Shown here one piece after another: positions 24,705 through 32,569 of a stretch of DNA of 64,000 bases. The translations under genes were made by a program, and so were the position numbers. The stretch is from NCBI RefSeq assembly GCF_030268885.1, contig NZ_BSSA01000029.1:1-64000 (forward strand). The letters are read 5' to 3'. Position 1 is the first letter of the stretch. Each line of letters opens with the position of its first letter. Under the pieces are notes generated by a model. The model saw only the letters and a list, made by a program, of their open reading frames with translations. It was not told the DNA's origin and did no database searches. This DNA is from Kitasatospora phosalacinea (GTDB lineage Bacteria > Actinomycetota > Actinomycetes > Streptomycetales > Streptomycetaceae).

Positions 24705-25420
24705 TGGACCAATGGACGACTTCCCGTGATCGTGTCCTCGCGCAGCGCCGCGCCGAGGGCTGGACGTTCCTGCTGGAGGCGGTGCGCGACCTCCACGCCA
24801 CCGGGGCGGTCGCCCCCAGCAGCAGGGCCCTGGCCCGCGCCCTGTGCGCACCGCTGGACACCGCGCCCGGCGGCCCGCTCGACGTGCTGGAGGCCGGGGC
24901 CGGGACGGGCGCCGTCACCCGGGAGCTGATCGCCCGGCTCCCGGCGCGCAGCCGACTGGACGTGGCGGAGTCCAACCCCCGCTTCGTCCCCGCTCTGCGC
25001 CGGCTAGCGGACACCGGCACGGCACTGGAGGTACGGGTCCATCCGGGCCGGGTCGAGGAACTGGACACCGGACGCCGCTACGACCTGATCGTCTCCGGCC
25101 TGCCGTTCGCGAACTTCACGCCGCTCCAGGTGGAGGCGATCATGGACGGCTACCTGGAACGCCTCCGCCCCGGCGGCGTCCTCACCTACTTCGCCTACCG
25201 CGGCACCCGGCGCGTCCGCGCCCTGACCGGCCCCGCCCGCCCGGCCCGTCGGCACCGGGCCGTGGAGGAGGTGCTGCGCGCCTACCGCCGCGACCACGCC
25301 GCCGTCTCCAGGACGGTGTGGGCCAACCTGCCCCCGGCCAGGGTCTGGCAACTGCGCGTCCCGCCCCGGCCGCCCGTCCCCGCGGAGCCCCGCCGGGCCC
25401 GGGCCGGGGCGGACGGGTGA
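24704..25420 (+). CDS. SAM-dependent methyltransferase, phospholipid N-methyltransferase-like
   Basis: 238 residues. Motif I is VLEAGAGTGAVTRELIARLP at about residues 65-84. The post-motif VSGLPFANFTPLQVEAIMD is typical of PmtA-like proteins (SGLPF in place of the usual acidic motif IV). A C-terminal basic tail is rich in Arg and Pro. Bacterial PmtA converts phosphatidylethanolamine to its methylated forms at the inner membrane face. The stop overlaps the DedA start (GTGA), so a membrane-lipid role for both genes is reasonable but inferred. Confidence 0.78.
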   Translation: MDQWTTSRDRVLAQRRAEGWTFLLEAVRDLHATGAVAPSSRALARALCAPLDTAPGGPLDVLEAGAGTGAVTRELIARLPARSRLDVAESNPRFVPALRRLADTGTALEVRVHPGRVEELDTGRRYDLIVSGLPFANFTPLQVEAIMDGYLERLRPGGVLTYFAYRGTRRVRALTGPARPARRHRAVEEVLRAYRRDHAAVSRTVWANLPPARVWQLRVPPRPPVPAEPRRARAGADG

Positions 25421-26439
25421 CCGGGCCGGCCGAGGTGCTCGGCCTGCTCCCCGCCGGCGGCGCCTACGCCCTGGTGGCGGCGGTGGTCCTCGGCGAATCC
25501 GTGCTGGTGGTCGGAGCGTTCGTGCCGACGTTCACCGTGCTGCTCACCGCGGGCGCCCTCGCCCGCGCCGGGTGCCTCGACCTGCCGCTGCTGACCGCGA
25601 CCGCGGCGGGCGCCGCCGCCCTCGCCGACTTCCTGGCGCACCGGACCGGCCGGGCCCTGGGACCGCGCCTGCGCACCTGCCGACCGGCCCGGCGGCTGCC
25701 CGCCGCGGCCTGGGAACGGGTGGAGAAGCTGCTCTCCCGCCACGGCGGCCGGGCCGTGTTCGCCGCCCGGTTCCTCCCGGTGGCCCGGACGCTCGCCCCG
25801 CACCTCGTCGGCGCTGCCGGGACGCCCTACCGCCGGATCGCGCCGTTCGGCCTCGGGGCGGCCCTCCTGTGGGCCACCGCCGAGACCGGCGCGGGCTACC
25901 TCGCCCTCGCGACCTGGCGGCCCGGAGCCGCGCCCGTCACCGGTGCCGTGATCGTGGTCGTCGCCGCCGTCGCCGTCCGGGCCCGACGGCGACGGCGGAC
26001 GGTGCGAGGACGCAGCGGCGGAACACGGGGTGGTGGTGACGGCGGGGCTGTCCGCCGTGTCGCCAACGGTGTCCCGGAGTCATCGCTCGAAGGCGGGCGG
26101 AACCGGGTGGTTCGGGCGTGGTCGGGCACCGGAGGAGCGCAGGCGGGCCAGTCGCGGTCGTGTGCCCGCGGAGCTGGTGGAGGACCTGCTCGGGCCGTGG
26201 GGGAGCGCCGTCCGGTTCCGGGAGGACGAGCCCCTCGAGTCGCCCCCGACGTTCTGGCGGCCGTTGCCGCACCCCGTTCGTGCGGGGGCGCCACGGACTC
26301 CGAGATCCACGAGGACCGGCAGCAGCGGGCGGGGCGGAGGCCGCAGATCACCGGGACGGCTTCGCTCCTCCCGGTCCACCACGCTGCCGAGCAGGCCCCG
26401 CGCGTCCTGCGGCCCGGCGCCGCCGTCGGTCTGCCGTAG
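25417..26439 (+). CDS. DedA family membrane protein with an atypical C-terminal tail
   Basis: The first 190 residues are a DedA/SNARE-associated protein: hydrophobic N-terminus with LVAAVVLGESVLVVGAFVPT, a re-entrant segment, and the FAARFLPVARTLAPHLVGAAG motif with the essential Arg residues. DedA proteins are undecaprenyl-phosphate or phospholipid translocases. The frame then runs on to TAG at 26439, giving 340 residues, whereas the family is about 200. The tail after about residue 195 loses high-GC codon bias and is Arg/Gly-rich, so the natural stop may have been lost by an indel near 26.0 kb. Confidence 0.75.
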   Translation: MTGPAEVLGLLPAGGAYALVAAVVLGESVLVVGAFVPTFTVLLTAGALARAGCLDLPLLTATAAGAAALADFLAHRTGRALGPRLRTCRPARRLPAAAWERVEKLLSRHGGRAVFAARFLPVARTLAPHLVGAAGTPYRRIAPFGLGAALLWATAETGAGYLALATWRPGAAPVTGAVIVVVAAVAVRARRRRRTVRGRSGGTRGGGDGGAVRRVANGVPESSLEGGRNRVVRAWSGTGGAQAGQSRSCARGAGGGPARAVGERRPVPGGRAPRVAPDVLAAVAAPRSCGGATDSEIHEDRQQRAGRRPQITGTASLLPVHHAAEQAPRVLRPGAAVGLP

Positions 26440-26530
26440 CCGCCCGCGGGCCCGTGTGGGCCGCGGCGGACCGGGCACACGCTGCGCAGTACTTCCCCTC
26501 CTGTCCGTCACGGGGTTCACTGGATCCGCC

Positions 26531-26932
26531 ATGGCCGCACCCGGAAACACCGCCCACCACCGTCACCTGGACTTCCGTCCGGGCGGGCGCACCGGCCTGG
26601 GCACGGACTTCCTGCGCCGTGCCCTCGCGGACTGGTCCGTCGACCCGGTGGCCGGCGCCGATGTGCTCCTGGTCGGAGCCGAGCTCCTGTCCAACGCCGC
26701 CCGGCACGCGGACGGCCTGCGGCGCCTGGACCTGGACCTGGAAGCCGGGGTGCTGCGGGTGGCGGTCACCGACTCCTCGCCCGGCCTGCCCCGGGCCAGG
26801 CCGGACCCGCCCGGGGCGAGCGGCGGCTACGGCCTGGGCATCGTCGACCGGCTCGCCCTCGACTGGGGCAGCCTGCCTGCCGGGAACGGGAAGACCGTCT
26901 GGGCACGCCTGCCCGCCCCGCACGACGGATGA
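26531..26932 (+). CDS. RsbW-like ATP-binding anti-sigma/serine kinase
   Basis: 133 residues, a single GHKL ATPase fold: LLVGAELLSNAARHADGLRR (N box, near residue 50, given in part) and GGYGLGIVDRLALDWG (G box, about residue 100). There is no transmembrane or receiver part. Family members hold sigma factors inactive or phosphorylate STAS-domain antagonists; Streptomyces has dozens. The STAS protein encoded 285 bp downstream is a natural candidate partner. No sigma-factor gene is in the window. Confidence 0.82.
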   Translation: MAAPGNTAHHRHLDFRPGGRTGLGTDFLRRALADWSVDPVAGADVLLVGAELLSNAARHADGLRRLDLDLEAGVLRVAVTDSSPGLPRARPDPPGASGGYGLGIVDRLALDWGSLPAGNGKTVWARLPAPHDG

Positions 26933-27217
26933 GCGGCGCCGCGCCCCCGGGGGGCGACGGCCTCCTCGACCGGACCCGACCCGGCACCGGGCGCGTTCGG
27001 CGGGCGCGCCCGAACGGGACGCGGTCCCGGTCGGCGGCGCCGTCGGCCCCTCCCGGGGGACTGCCGCCGGCGCCCGGCCGCACGGCGCAGCGAACGCCCC
27101 CGCTCCACCTCCTGCGTGTCGGCTCGGTGAAGAGTCCGGTACCGGTGCGGACGCGCCCGGCGCGTCGCCGTACGGTGGGGTACGGGGGTACGCCGACATG
27201 CAGAGAGGGACGCCTCC

Positions 27218-27577
27218 ATCGACAGCGCATCGCAGAACCTGACCGTCACCACCGGCGACAACTGGGCCGGGCCGGTCCTCCTGTGCACCGGAGAGATCGA
27301 CATCCACACCGCTCCCCGGCTGGAGCACCACCTGCGCCGCGCCCTCGCGATCCGTCCCGCACCGGCGGTCGTCCTGCTCGACCTGCAGGACGTCTTTTTC
27401 ATGGACTCCAGCGGCCTCAACAGCCTGCTGACCGCTCGCCTGGAGGCCAACCGGCACGGCACCCTGCTCGCCCTGGCCCACCCCGGTCAGCAGGTGGCCC
27501 GGCTACTGCAGACGACCGGGACCGCCTCGCTGTTCCCCCTCAGCCCCCTGCCGCCCCGCCCGCAGCTACCACGCTGA
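27218..27577 (+). CDS. STAS-domain anti-anti-sigma factor with non-canonical start
   Basis: 119 residues from ATC 27218. The STAS fold is clear: LLCTGEIDIHTAPRLEHHL, then VVLLDLQDVFFMDSSGLNSL with the phosphorylatable Ser pair, and a C-terminal GQQVARLLQTTG. No ATG, GTG or TTG occurs in frame between the upstream stop (27128) and the fold; GAGAGG (27203-27208) sits 9 nt before ATC, where family members have Met. CTG 27239 is the only other candidate. Either ATC is used, or the start codon has been mutated and the gene is dying. Confidence 0.7.
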   Translation: MDSASQNLTVTTGDNWAGPVLLCTGEIDIHTAPRLEHHLRRALAIRPAPAVVLLDLQDVFFMDSSGLNSLLTARLEANRHGTLLALAHPGQQVARLLQTTGTASLFPLSPLPPRPQLPR

Positions 27578-27590
27578 CCCGCGCCCCGCG

Positions 27591-27649
27591 CCGCGCGACC
27601 GGCGGCCGTCGCCGCGCGGGCGTGCTGGTGTCGGCGGCCGGTCGCGCGG
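27591..27649. terminator. Bidirectional hairpin between convergent genes
   Basis: CCGCGCGACCGGC (27591-27603) pairs exactly with 27637-27649 over a 33-nt, itself GC-rich loop. It lies between the STAS gene and the secreted-protein gene that end towards each other. Confidence 0.7.
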
Positions 27650-27656
27650 CGGAGGG

Positions 27657-28976
27657 TCAGACGCTCTCGAACAGGAGTTGCGAACCGGCCGTGATCAGGC
27701 CCGGGACCTCGAACTCCAGCTCCACCAGGGTGCTGGCGCCGGGGGCCAGGACGTAGCGGCCGATCTCGCACCGCGGCACGGTGGGACGCACGTACAGGGT
27801 GCCGATCCGGGCCGGGCCGCCGTCCACCCGGACCGAGGCGGCGCCGTTCCAGGTGTCGCCCGGCACGTCGGTGGCGCCGGTGACGTTGGAGCCGAAGGTG
27901 AGCACTGCCGTGCGGCTCTGCGTCGAGGGGTTGGTCAGCCGGGCGCGCACGGCGTAGCGCATGCCGTAGTTGCCCCAGCTGCGCTGCGAGGAGTCGGACA
28001 GGGCGGCGGTGGCGGCCACCGTCTGGTCCAGCGCCGCGACCTGGCGCTGCGTGGTGTTGAGGGCCAGGCCCAGGTAGGCCCCCGCGGCGGGCACCGTGAC
28101 GTCGAAGGTGCCGGTCTCCCAGCGGGAGGCGGCGTACACCCCGGCCTCGCGGCCGTAGGTGGTCGCGGTCTGGGAGGCGATGTTGCCGGGGGCGGCCTGC
28201 GCGTCGTTCTGGGTGTAGTTGACCGCGGTGGTGGTGCTGCCGTCGGTGGTGACCGCGGTGTACACGTACACGCCGCCCGAGGCGGTCACGTCCAGCAGGC
28301 CGTCGACGATCGAGGAGGTCATCGGGATCTTCGCGACCTCCACCACGGTGCGCGGCTGGACGGCGGTGGCGGCCAGGTAACTGCGGGTGGTCCCGGCCGC
28401 CCAGTCGTAGGAGGTGGCGTAGCAGGGGCCGGTGCCCGCCCGCTGGGCCGGGTCCTGGACCAGCGGCTTCTGGGCGTTGGTCCACACCGAGCCGGTGGCC
28501 TGGACGGTGACCGCGGTGCTGTTCGGGTTGGACACCAGGACGTGCAGGTAGGCCGTCGTGCCGGTGTTGTTCTGGTGGTACAGGTACACCGGGAAGGTGC
28601 CCGAGAGCGGGTGGGCCGAGCCGCCGCGGTTGGTGGTGGTGCGGGCGCACTGGGCGAGCCAGCCGGGGCCGGTGAAGGTCTCGGGGTTGTTGGAGACGAA
28701 CATCTCCGCGCCGGTCGGGCCGCCGGGCAGCTGGAAGAGCTGGTCGCGCGGGACGGTCGGGCCGGGCGCGGACGGGGTGCCGACCGTCCAGGCGCCGACG
28801 TCGACGGAGGCGGCCAGCGCCTGGGCGCACCCGCAGGGGCCGTGGGCTGCTGACGAGTGGTCACTACCAGTCTTGGCGTGGGCCGGTGCGGCCGCGAGCG
28901 GGACGGCGGCCCCGGCGAGGAGGGCGGGGGCCAGGCCGAGCAGGGTCCGGCGGGTGGGGGAGGGGCGGTGGTTCAC
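27657..28976 (-). CDS. Secreted protein with a Tat-type signal, unknown function
   Basis: 439 residues. The start NHRPSPTRRTLLGLAPALL has the twin-arginine pattern T-R-R-T-L-L-G, followed by a hydrophobic core and an AHA cleavage site near residue 34. The mature part is rich in Thr, Ser, Ala and Asn, with beta-rich repeats such as VSNPNSTAVTVQATG and a C-terminal LAPGASTLVELEFEVPG that resembles an Ig-like sandwich. Two Cys residues flank a GPCGCAQ motif near the start. No enzyme motif is evident. Could be a carbohydrate-binding or surface protein. Divergent from the ABC importer operon. Confidence 0.72.
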   Translation of the reverse strand: MNHRPSPTRRTLLGLAPALLAGAAVPLAAAPAHAKTGSDHSSAAHGPCGCAQALAASVDVGAWTVGTPSAPGPTVPRDQLFQLPGGPTGAEMFVSNNPETFTGPGWLAQCARTTTNRGGSAHPLSGTFPVYLYHQNNTGTTAYLHVLVSNPNSTAVTVQATGSVWTNAQKPLVQDPAQRAGTGPCYATSYDWAAGTTRSYLAATAVQPRTVVEVAKIPMTSSIVDGLLDVTASGGVYVYTAVTTDGSTTTAVNYTQNDAQAAPGNIASQTATTYGREAGVYAASRWETGTFDVTVPAAGAYLGLALNTTQRQVAALDQTVAATAALSDSSQRSWGNYGMRYAVRARLTNPSTQSRTAVLTFGSNVTGATDVPGDTWNGAASVRVDGGPARIGTLYVRPTVPRCEIGRYVLAPGASTLVELEFEVPGLITAGSQLLFESV

Positions 28977-29089
28977 GTGTTTCTCCTCGTGAGAGTGGGG
29001 GATGCCCGGATCGCAGGCGTGCGGGGGCGGTCACGTGACGGACTCCGTGGCGGTCGACGACCGGCGCTTCGGAGCCATAGAGGTAGATA

Positions 29090-29117
29090 CCAGAAGTGGC
29101 GGTGCGCCAGAAGTGGC
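29090..29117. repeat. Two direct copies of an 11-bp sequence
   Basis: CCAGAAGTGGC occurs at 29090-29100 and 29107-29117, a 17-bp period. On the minus strand the copies are upstream of the secreted-protein gene, in the place of a regulator site. Confidence 0.7.
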
Positions 29118-29253
29118 TAGGACCGAATTGGCCGCCCCGTTGGATTGAATAGTGGCGCTATGTCCCTTTTGGTGGGGAAGACTTGGCGATTTGACCGGAC
29201 GGAAGCCAACGGGGGGTTGACGCGAAGGGGGACCAGCTGCGAACTTTCTCGTC

Positions 29254-29271
29254 AAGTGGTCCGTACCACTT
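29254..29271. promoter_or_regulatory. DasR-like GntR/HutC operator
   Basis: AAGTGGT (29254-29260), CCGT, ACCACTT (29265-29271): a perfect 7-bp dyad. It matches the DasR-type box pattern A-G/C-TGGTCTAGACCA-G/C-T except for the four central bases. It lies just downstream of the presumed promoter and 50 bp upstream of the substrate-binding-protein start, so binding would block transcription. Confidence 0.7.
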
Positions 29272-29321
29272 CCGGAACGATCCGGCCTCCTTCGCCTTTC
29301 CCCCGCCGTAGTAGGAGAGTC

Positions 29322-30638
29322 ATGCCCAGCAGCAGAGGCATCCGCCTGGCCGCAGCCGCCGTCACCGTCGCCCTCGCCACGAGCGCCTGCGGTCTCGGAT
29401 CGAGCGGCTCGTCCGCCGACCAGGGCGGCACGCCGTCCGGCAAGGTCGGCGGCACCGTCACGCTGGAGACGCTGCAGCTCAAGCCGACCTTCACCGACTA
29501 CATGAACGGCGTCATCGCCGGGTACGAGAAGGAGCACCCGGGCACCAAGGTCAACTGGGTGGACATCCCGTTCCAGGGCGCCCAGGAGAAGCTGACCGCC
29601 GACGCCACGGCCGGCAACCTGCCCGACGTGGTCAACCTGAACCCCCAGTTCGCCCAGGCGCTGGAGGCCAAGGGCCTGTTCGTCGACCTGGACAAGGCCG
29701 CCGCCGACGTGAAGGCGTCCTACGTGCCCGGTGCCTGGTCGGCCTTCCAGGTGCCCGGACAGCAGGGGTCCTTCGGGCTGCCGTGGTACCTCACCTCCGA
29801 GGTCACCATGTACAACAAGGACCTGTTCAAGAAGGCCGGGCTGGACCCGGAGAAGCCGCCGGCGACCTTCGACGAGCTGCTCGCCGACGGCGCCAAGCTG
29901 TCCGCGGCCGGCCAGGGCGCCTTCTACGGCATCCACCCCGCGCTGGAGAACCGGTTCGTCACCGACCTCGCCAAGCAGGGCGTGCCACTGCTGGACGCCT
30001 CCGGCAAGAAGTGGACCTTCAACACCCCCGAGGCCGCCGCCTACCTGCAGAAGCTGGTGGACGCCTACAAGGGCGGCGTCTACCCGCAGGACTCGCTGAC
30101 CCAGAACCACAGCAAGGAGAACGAGGCCTACCAGTCCGGCCGGATCGGCCTGCTGCCCTCGGGCCCCAACTTCCTCGCGACGATCAAGAAGAACGCCGCC
30201 GACATCGCCGCGAACACCGGCGTCGGCCCGCAGATCACCGGTGCGTCGGGCGCCACCAACATGTCCGTCATGGGCCTGCTGGTCCCGAAGTCGGGCAAGA
30301 ACCAGGCCACCGCCCTGGACTTCGCCAAGTACCTGTCGAACGCGCAGAACCAGCTCGCCTTCAGCAAGATCGTCACGATCCTGCCGAGCACCCTCGAATC
30401 GCTCAAGGACCCCTACTTCAAGGCCGAGGGCGACACCAGCCCCGAGGGCACCGCCCGCCGGATCTCCGCCGAGCAGATCGCCAAGGCCGAGAACCTGGTG
30501 CCCGTGCAGTACGACTCGCGGGTGACCGCCGCCGTCATCGGCAAGGTCCAGCTCGCCCTGCAGGGCAAGCTGACGCCGCAGCAGGCACTCGACCAGGCGG
30601 TCGAGGAGGCCGACAAGATCACCGGCGCCGCCGGCTGA
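29322..30638 (+). CDS. Sugar ABC transporter substrate-binding lipoprotein
   Basis: 438 residues, COG1653 type (family 1 sugar-binding). Signal peptide with lipobox ATSAC (Cys near 23) and a Gly/Ser linker. Typical pieces: GYEKEHPGTKVNWVDIPFQG, DVVNLNPQFAQALEAKG, GLPWYLTSEVTMYNKDLFKKAG and a C-terminal LDQAVEEADKITG helix. ATG 29322 has TAGGAGAG upstream; the reading frame is open further left but lacks a signal there. Captures an oligosaccharide or amino sugar outside the cell. The operon has no ATPase of its own, so a shared MsiK-type ATPase is expected. Confidence 0.92.
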   Translation: MPSSRGIRLAAAAVTVALATSACGLGSSGSSADQGGTPSGKVGGTVTLETLQLKPTFTDYMNGVIAGYEKEHPGTKVNWVDIPFQGAQEKLTADATAGNLPDVVNLNPQFAQALEAKGLFVDLDKAAADVKASYVPGAWSAFQVPGQQGSFGLPWYLTSEVTMYNKDLFKKAGLDPEKPPATFDELLADGAKLSAAGQGAFYGIHPALENRFVTDLAKQGVPLLDASGKKWTFNTPEAAAYLQKLVDAYKGGVYPQDSLTQNHSKENEAYQSGRIGLLPSGPNFLATIKKNAADIAANTGVGPQITGASGATNMSVMGLLVPKSGKNQATALDFAKYLSNAQNQLAFSKIVTILPSTLESLKDPYFKAEGDTSPEGTARRISAEQIAKAENLVPVQYDSRVTAAVIGKVQLALQGKLTPQQALDQAVEEADKITGAAG

Positions 30639-30643
30639 TGCCC

Positions 30644-30746
30644 GGGGCCGGACGCCTCCCCCGCGTCCGGCCCCGCGGTCCTGCGCCACTCCCGGCGCGG
30701 TGCAGGACCCGCCGTCGCGGGCGGCCCCCCCGCCGCCCGCGACGGC
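30644..30746 (+). promoter_or_regulatory. Array of three stem-loops between binding protein and permease genes
   Basis: Three hairpins follow each other: 12-bp perfect stem 30644-30655/30663-30674, 8-bp stem 30677-30684/30702-30709, and 14-bp perfect stem 30711-30724/30733-30746 with a C-rich loop. They may end part of the transcripts or protect the 3' end of the binding-protein message, giving more binding protein than permease. Confidence 0.75.
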
Positions 30747-30788
30747 GCCCCACCCGCGCCCGCCCACCCCGTACGACAGGAGACCCCC

Positions 30789-31667
30789 GTGACCGGCCGA
30801 CGCTGGTACGTCCCCTGGCTCTTCCTCCTCCCGGCCCTGGCCATAGCCGTCTGCTTCTTCATCGTTCCGTTCGCCAACACCGCCGTGCTGTCGTTCACCG
30901 ACGCCAGCACGCTGGGCGGCGGCACCTTCACCGGCACGCACAACTACGCGCGGCTGCTGCACGACGAGCAGTTCTGGCAGTCGGTGCGCAACACGCTGCT
31001 GTACATCGCCGTGGTGGTGCCCTGCCTGGTGGTGCTGCCGCTGCTGCTCGCGGTGCTGGTGCAGAAGCGGATCGCCGGCATCGGCTTCTTCCGGGCGGTC
31101 TTCTACTCGCCGGTGGTGGCGTCCATGGTGGTCGCGGGCCTGATCTGGTCCTGGCTGCTCTCGGACGACGGCCTGGTCAACTCGGTGCTGCGCGGGCTCC
31201 ACCTGGCCGCCGGGCCGGTGCCGTTCCTCACCGACGCGCACTTGCTGCTGTTCAGCGCGATGGCGATGACGGTCTGGAAGGGCCTGGGCTACTACATGGT
31301 GGTCTACCTGGCCGCACTGGCCAACGTGCCCCGCTCGCTGCTGGAGGCGGCCGAGGTCGACGGCGCGGGTGCCGTGCGGCGCTTCCGCCACGTCACCCTG
31401 CCGCTGGTGCGGCCCACCATGGTGCTGGTCGCCACGCTGGCCGCGATCGGCTCCGCCAAGGTGTTCGCCGAGGTCTACACCCTCAGCGACGGCAGTGCCG
31501 GGCCGGGCGGCGAAGCCCGCACCCTGGTCTACACCATTCGCGAGGTCGGGCTCGGCCTGGGCGGCGAGGCGGGCTACGCCTCCGCGATGAGCATCGTGCT
31601 CTTCCTCGGCACCCTCGGCCTGTCCGTCGCCGTCACGCGCCTCAACTCCCGGGAGGAACGGGCATGA
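30789..31667 (+). CDS. Sugar ABC transporter permease (MalF-like)
   Basis: 292 residues, six membrane segments, starting WYVPWLFLLPALAIAVCFFI. The EAA loop is VPRSLLEAAEVDGAGAVRRF near residue 180 (given in part), followed by HVTLPLVRPTM. GTG 30789 with AGGAG upstream. Its stop overlaps the next permease start (ATGA). Confidence 0.92.
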   Translation: MTGRRWYVPWLFLLPALAIAVCFFIVPFANTAVLSFTDASTLGGGTFTGTHNYARLLHDEQFWQSVRNTLLYIAVVVPCLVVLPLLLAVLVQKRIAGIGFFRAVFYSPVVASMVVAGLIWSWLLSDDGLVNSVLRGLHLAAGPVPFLTDAHLLLFSAMAMTVWKGLGYYMVVYLAALANVPRSLLEAAEVDGAGAVRRFRHVTLPLVRPTMVLVATLAAIGSAKVFAEVYTLSDGSAGPGGEARTLVYTIREVGLGLGGEAGYASAMSIVLFLGTLGLSVAVTRLNSREERA

Positions 31668-32569
31668 CCACGCTGCAGACCCCGCAAGCCCCGGTCGCCG
31701 CCGACCCGCGCCGACCGGCCACCCCCGTCCCGACCGCCCGCCGGGTGCGCACCGCCGCCGGGCTGACCGGCCGCTACCTGCTGCTGGCGCTCGTGTTCGC
31801 CCTCACCGTCGGCCCGTTCCTGTGGCAGCTGTCCACCTCCCTCAAGGGCAACGGCGAGCGGGTCTTCGGCTACCCGCCCCAACTCCTGCCCGCCCACCCG
31901 ACCCTGCACCACTACGCCGAGGTGCTGGACACCGTCCCCGTGCTGCACTACGCGGGCAACTCGCTGGTCGTGGCGCTCGGTTCGGTGCTCAGCAACTGCC
32001 TGCTCGGCTCGATGGCCGGCTACGCGCTGGCCCGGATGACGTTCCGCGGCCGCGGCCTCGCCGCCGGGATCTTCCTCGCCACCATGATCATCCCGTTCGA
32101 GAGCATCATGGTCTCCGAGTTCCTGGTCGCCCGCTCGCTGCACCTGACCGACACCCTGCTCGGCGTGATGATCCCCGGCGCCGCCTCCGGCCTGTCGGTG
32201 ATGCTGATGCGCAACGCCTTCCGCCGCCTGCCCGCCGAGGTGGAGGAGGCCGCGGTCCTGGACGGCGCCGGGGAGTGGACGCGGTTCTGGCGGATCGCCC
32301 TGCCCTCCGTCCGCGGCACCCTGGCCGCCGTCGCCATCTTCAGCTTCGTCTTCAGCTGGGACGACTTCCTGTGGCCGCTGGTCTCCCTCTCCGACCAGAG
32401 CAAGTACACGCTGACCGTGGGGATCCAGTACCTGTCCGGCACGTTCACCAATGACCAGCGCGTGATCGCCGCAGGCACCATGATGGCCGTCGTGCCGCTG
32501 CTGGTCCTGTTCTTCGCCCTGCAGCGGTTCTTCTTCCGTGGCGTGGGTGAGGGAGCGGTCAAGGGATGA
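31664..32569 (+). CDS. Sugar ABC transporter permease (MalG-like)
   Basis: 301 residues with a long polar N-terminus and six membrane segments. EAA motif: LPAEVEEAAVLDGAGEWTRF with the G at the usual place, then RIALPSVRGTLA. It ends in a GVGEGAVKG tail typical of MalG-type proteins. Overlaps its neighbours by 4 nt on both sides. Forms the transmembrane channel with the preceding protein. Confidence 0.92.
   Translation: MTTLQTPQAPVAADPRRPATPVPTARRVRTAAGLTGRYLLLALVFALTVGPFLWQLSTSLKGNGERVFGYPPQLLPAHPTLHHYAEVLDTVPVLHYAGNSLVVALGSVLSNCLLGSMAGYALARMTFRGRGLAAGIFLATMIIPFESIMVSEFLVARSLHLTDTLLGVMIPGAASGLSVMLMRNAFRRLPAEVEEAAVLDGAGEWTRFWRIALPSVRGTLAAVAIFSFVFSWDDFLWPLVSLSDQSKYTLTVGIQYLSGTFTNDQRVIAAGTMMAVVPLLVLFFALQRFFFRGVGEGAVKG

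Larger units (their letters stand above)
28977..29321. other. 345-bp divergent regulatory region
   Basis: Separates the secreted-protein gene from the sugar ABC operon and is much richer in A/T than its surroundings. It holds two copies of an 11-bp direct repeat (29090-29117), a TTGACG -35-like element (29217-29222) with a weak -10 after 17 nt (CGAACT), and a DasR-like dyad (29254-29271). Confidence 0.7.

Noticed and set aside
26933-27217. Gap between the RsbW-like and STAS genes
   Set aside because: A shadow frame on the minus strand is Arg/Pro-rich with no motif. A TACGGT -10-like element near 27171 may serve the STAS gene, but evidence is weak.
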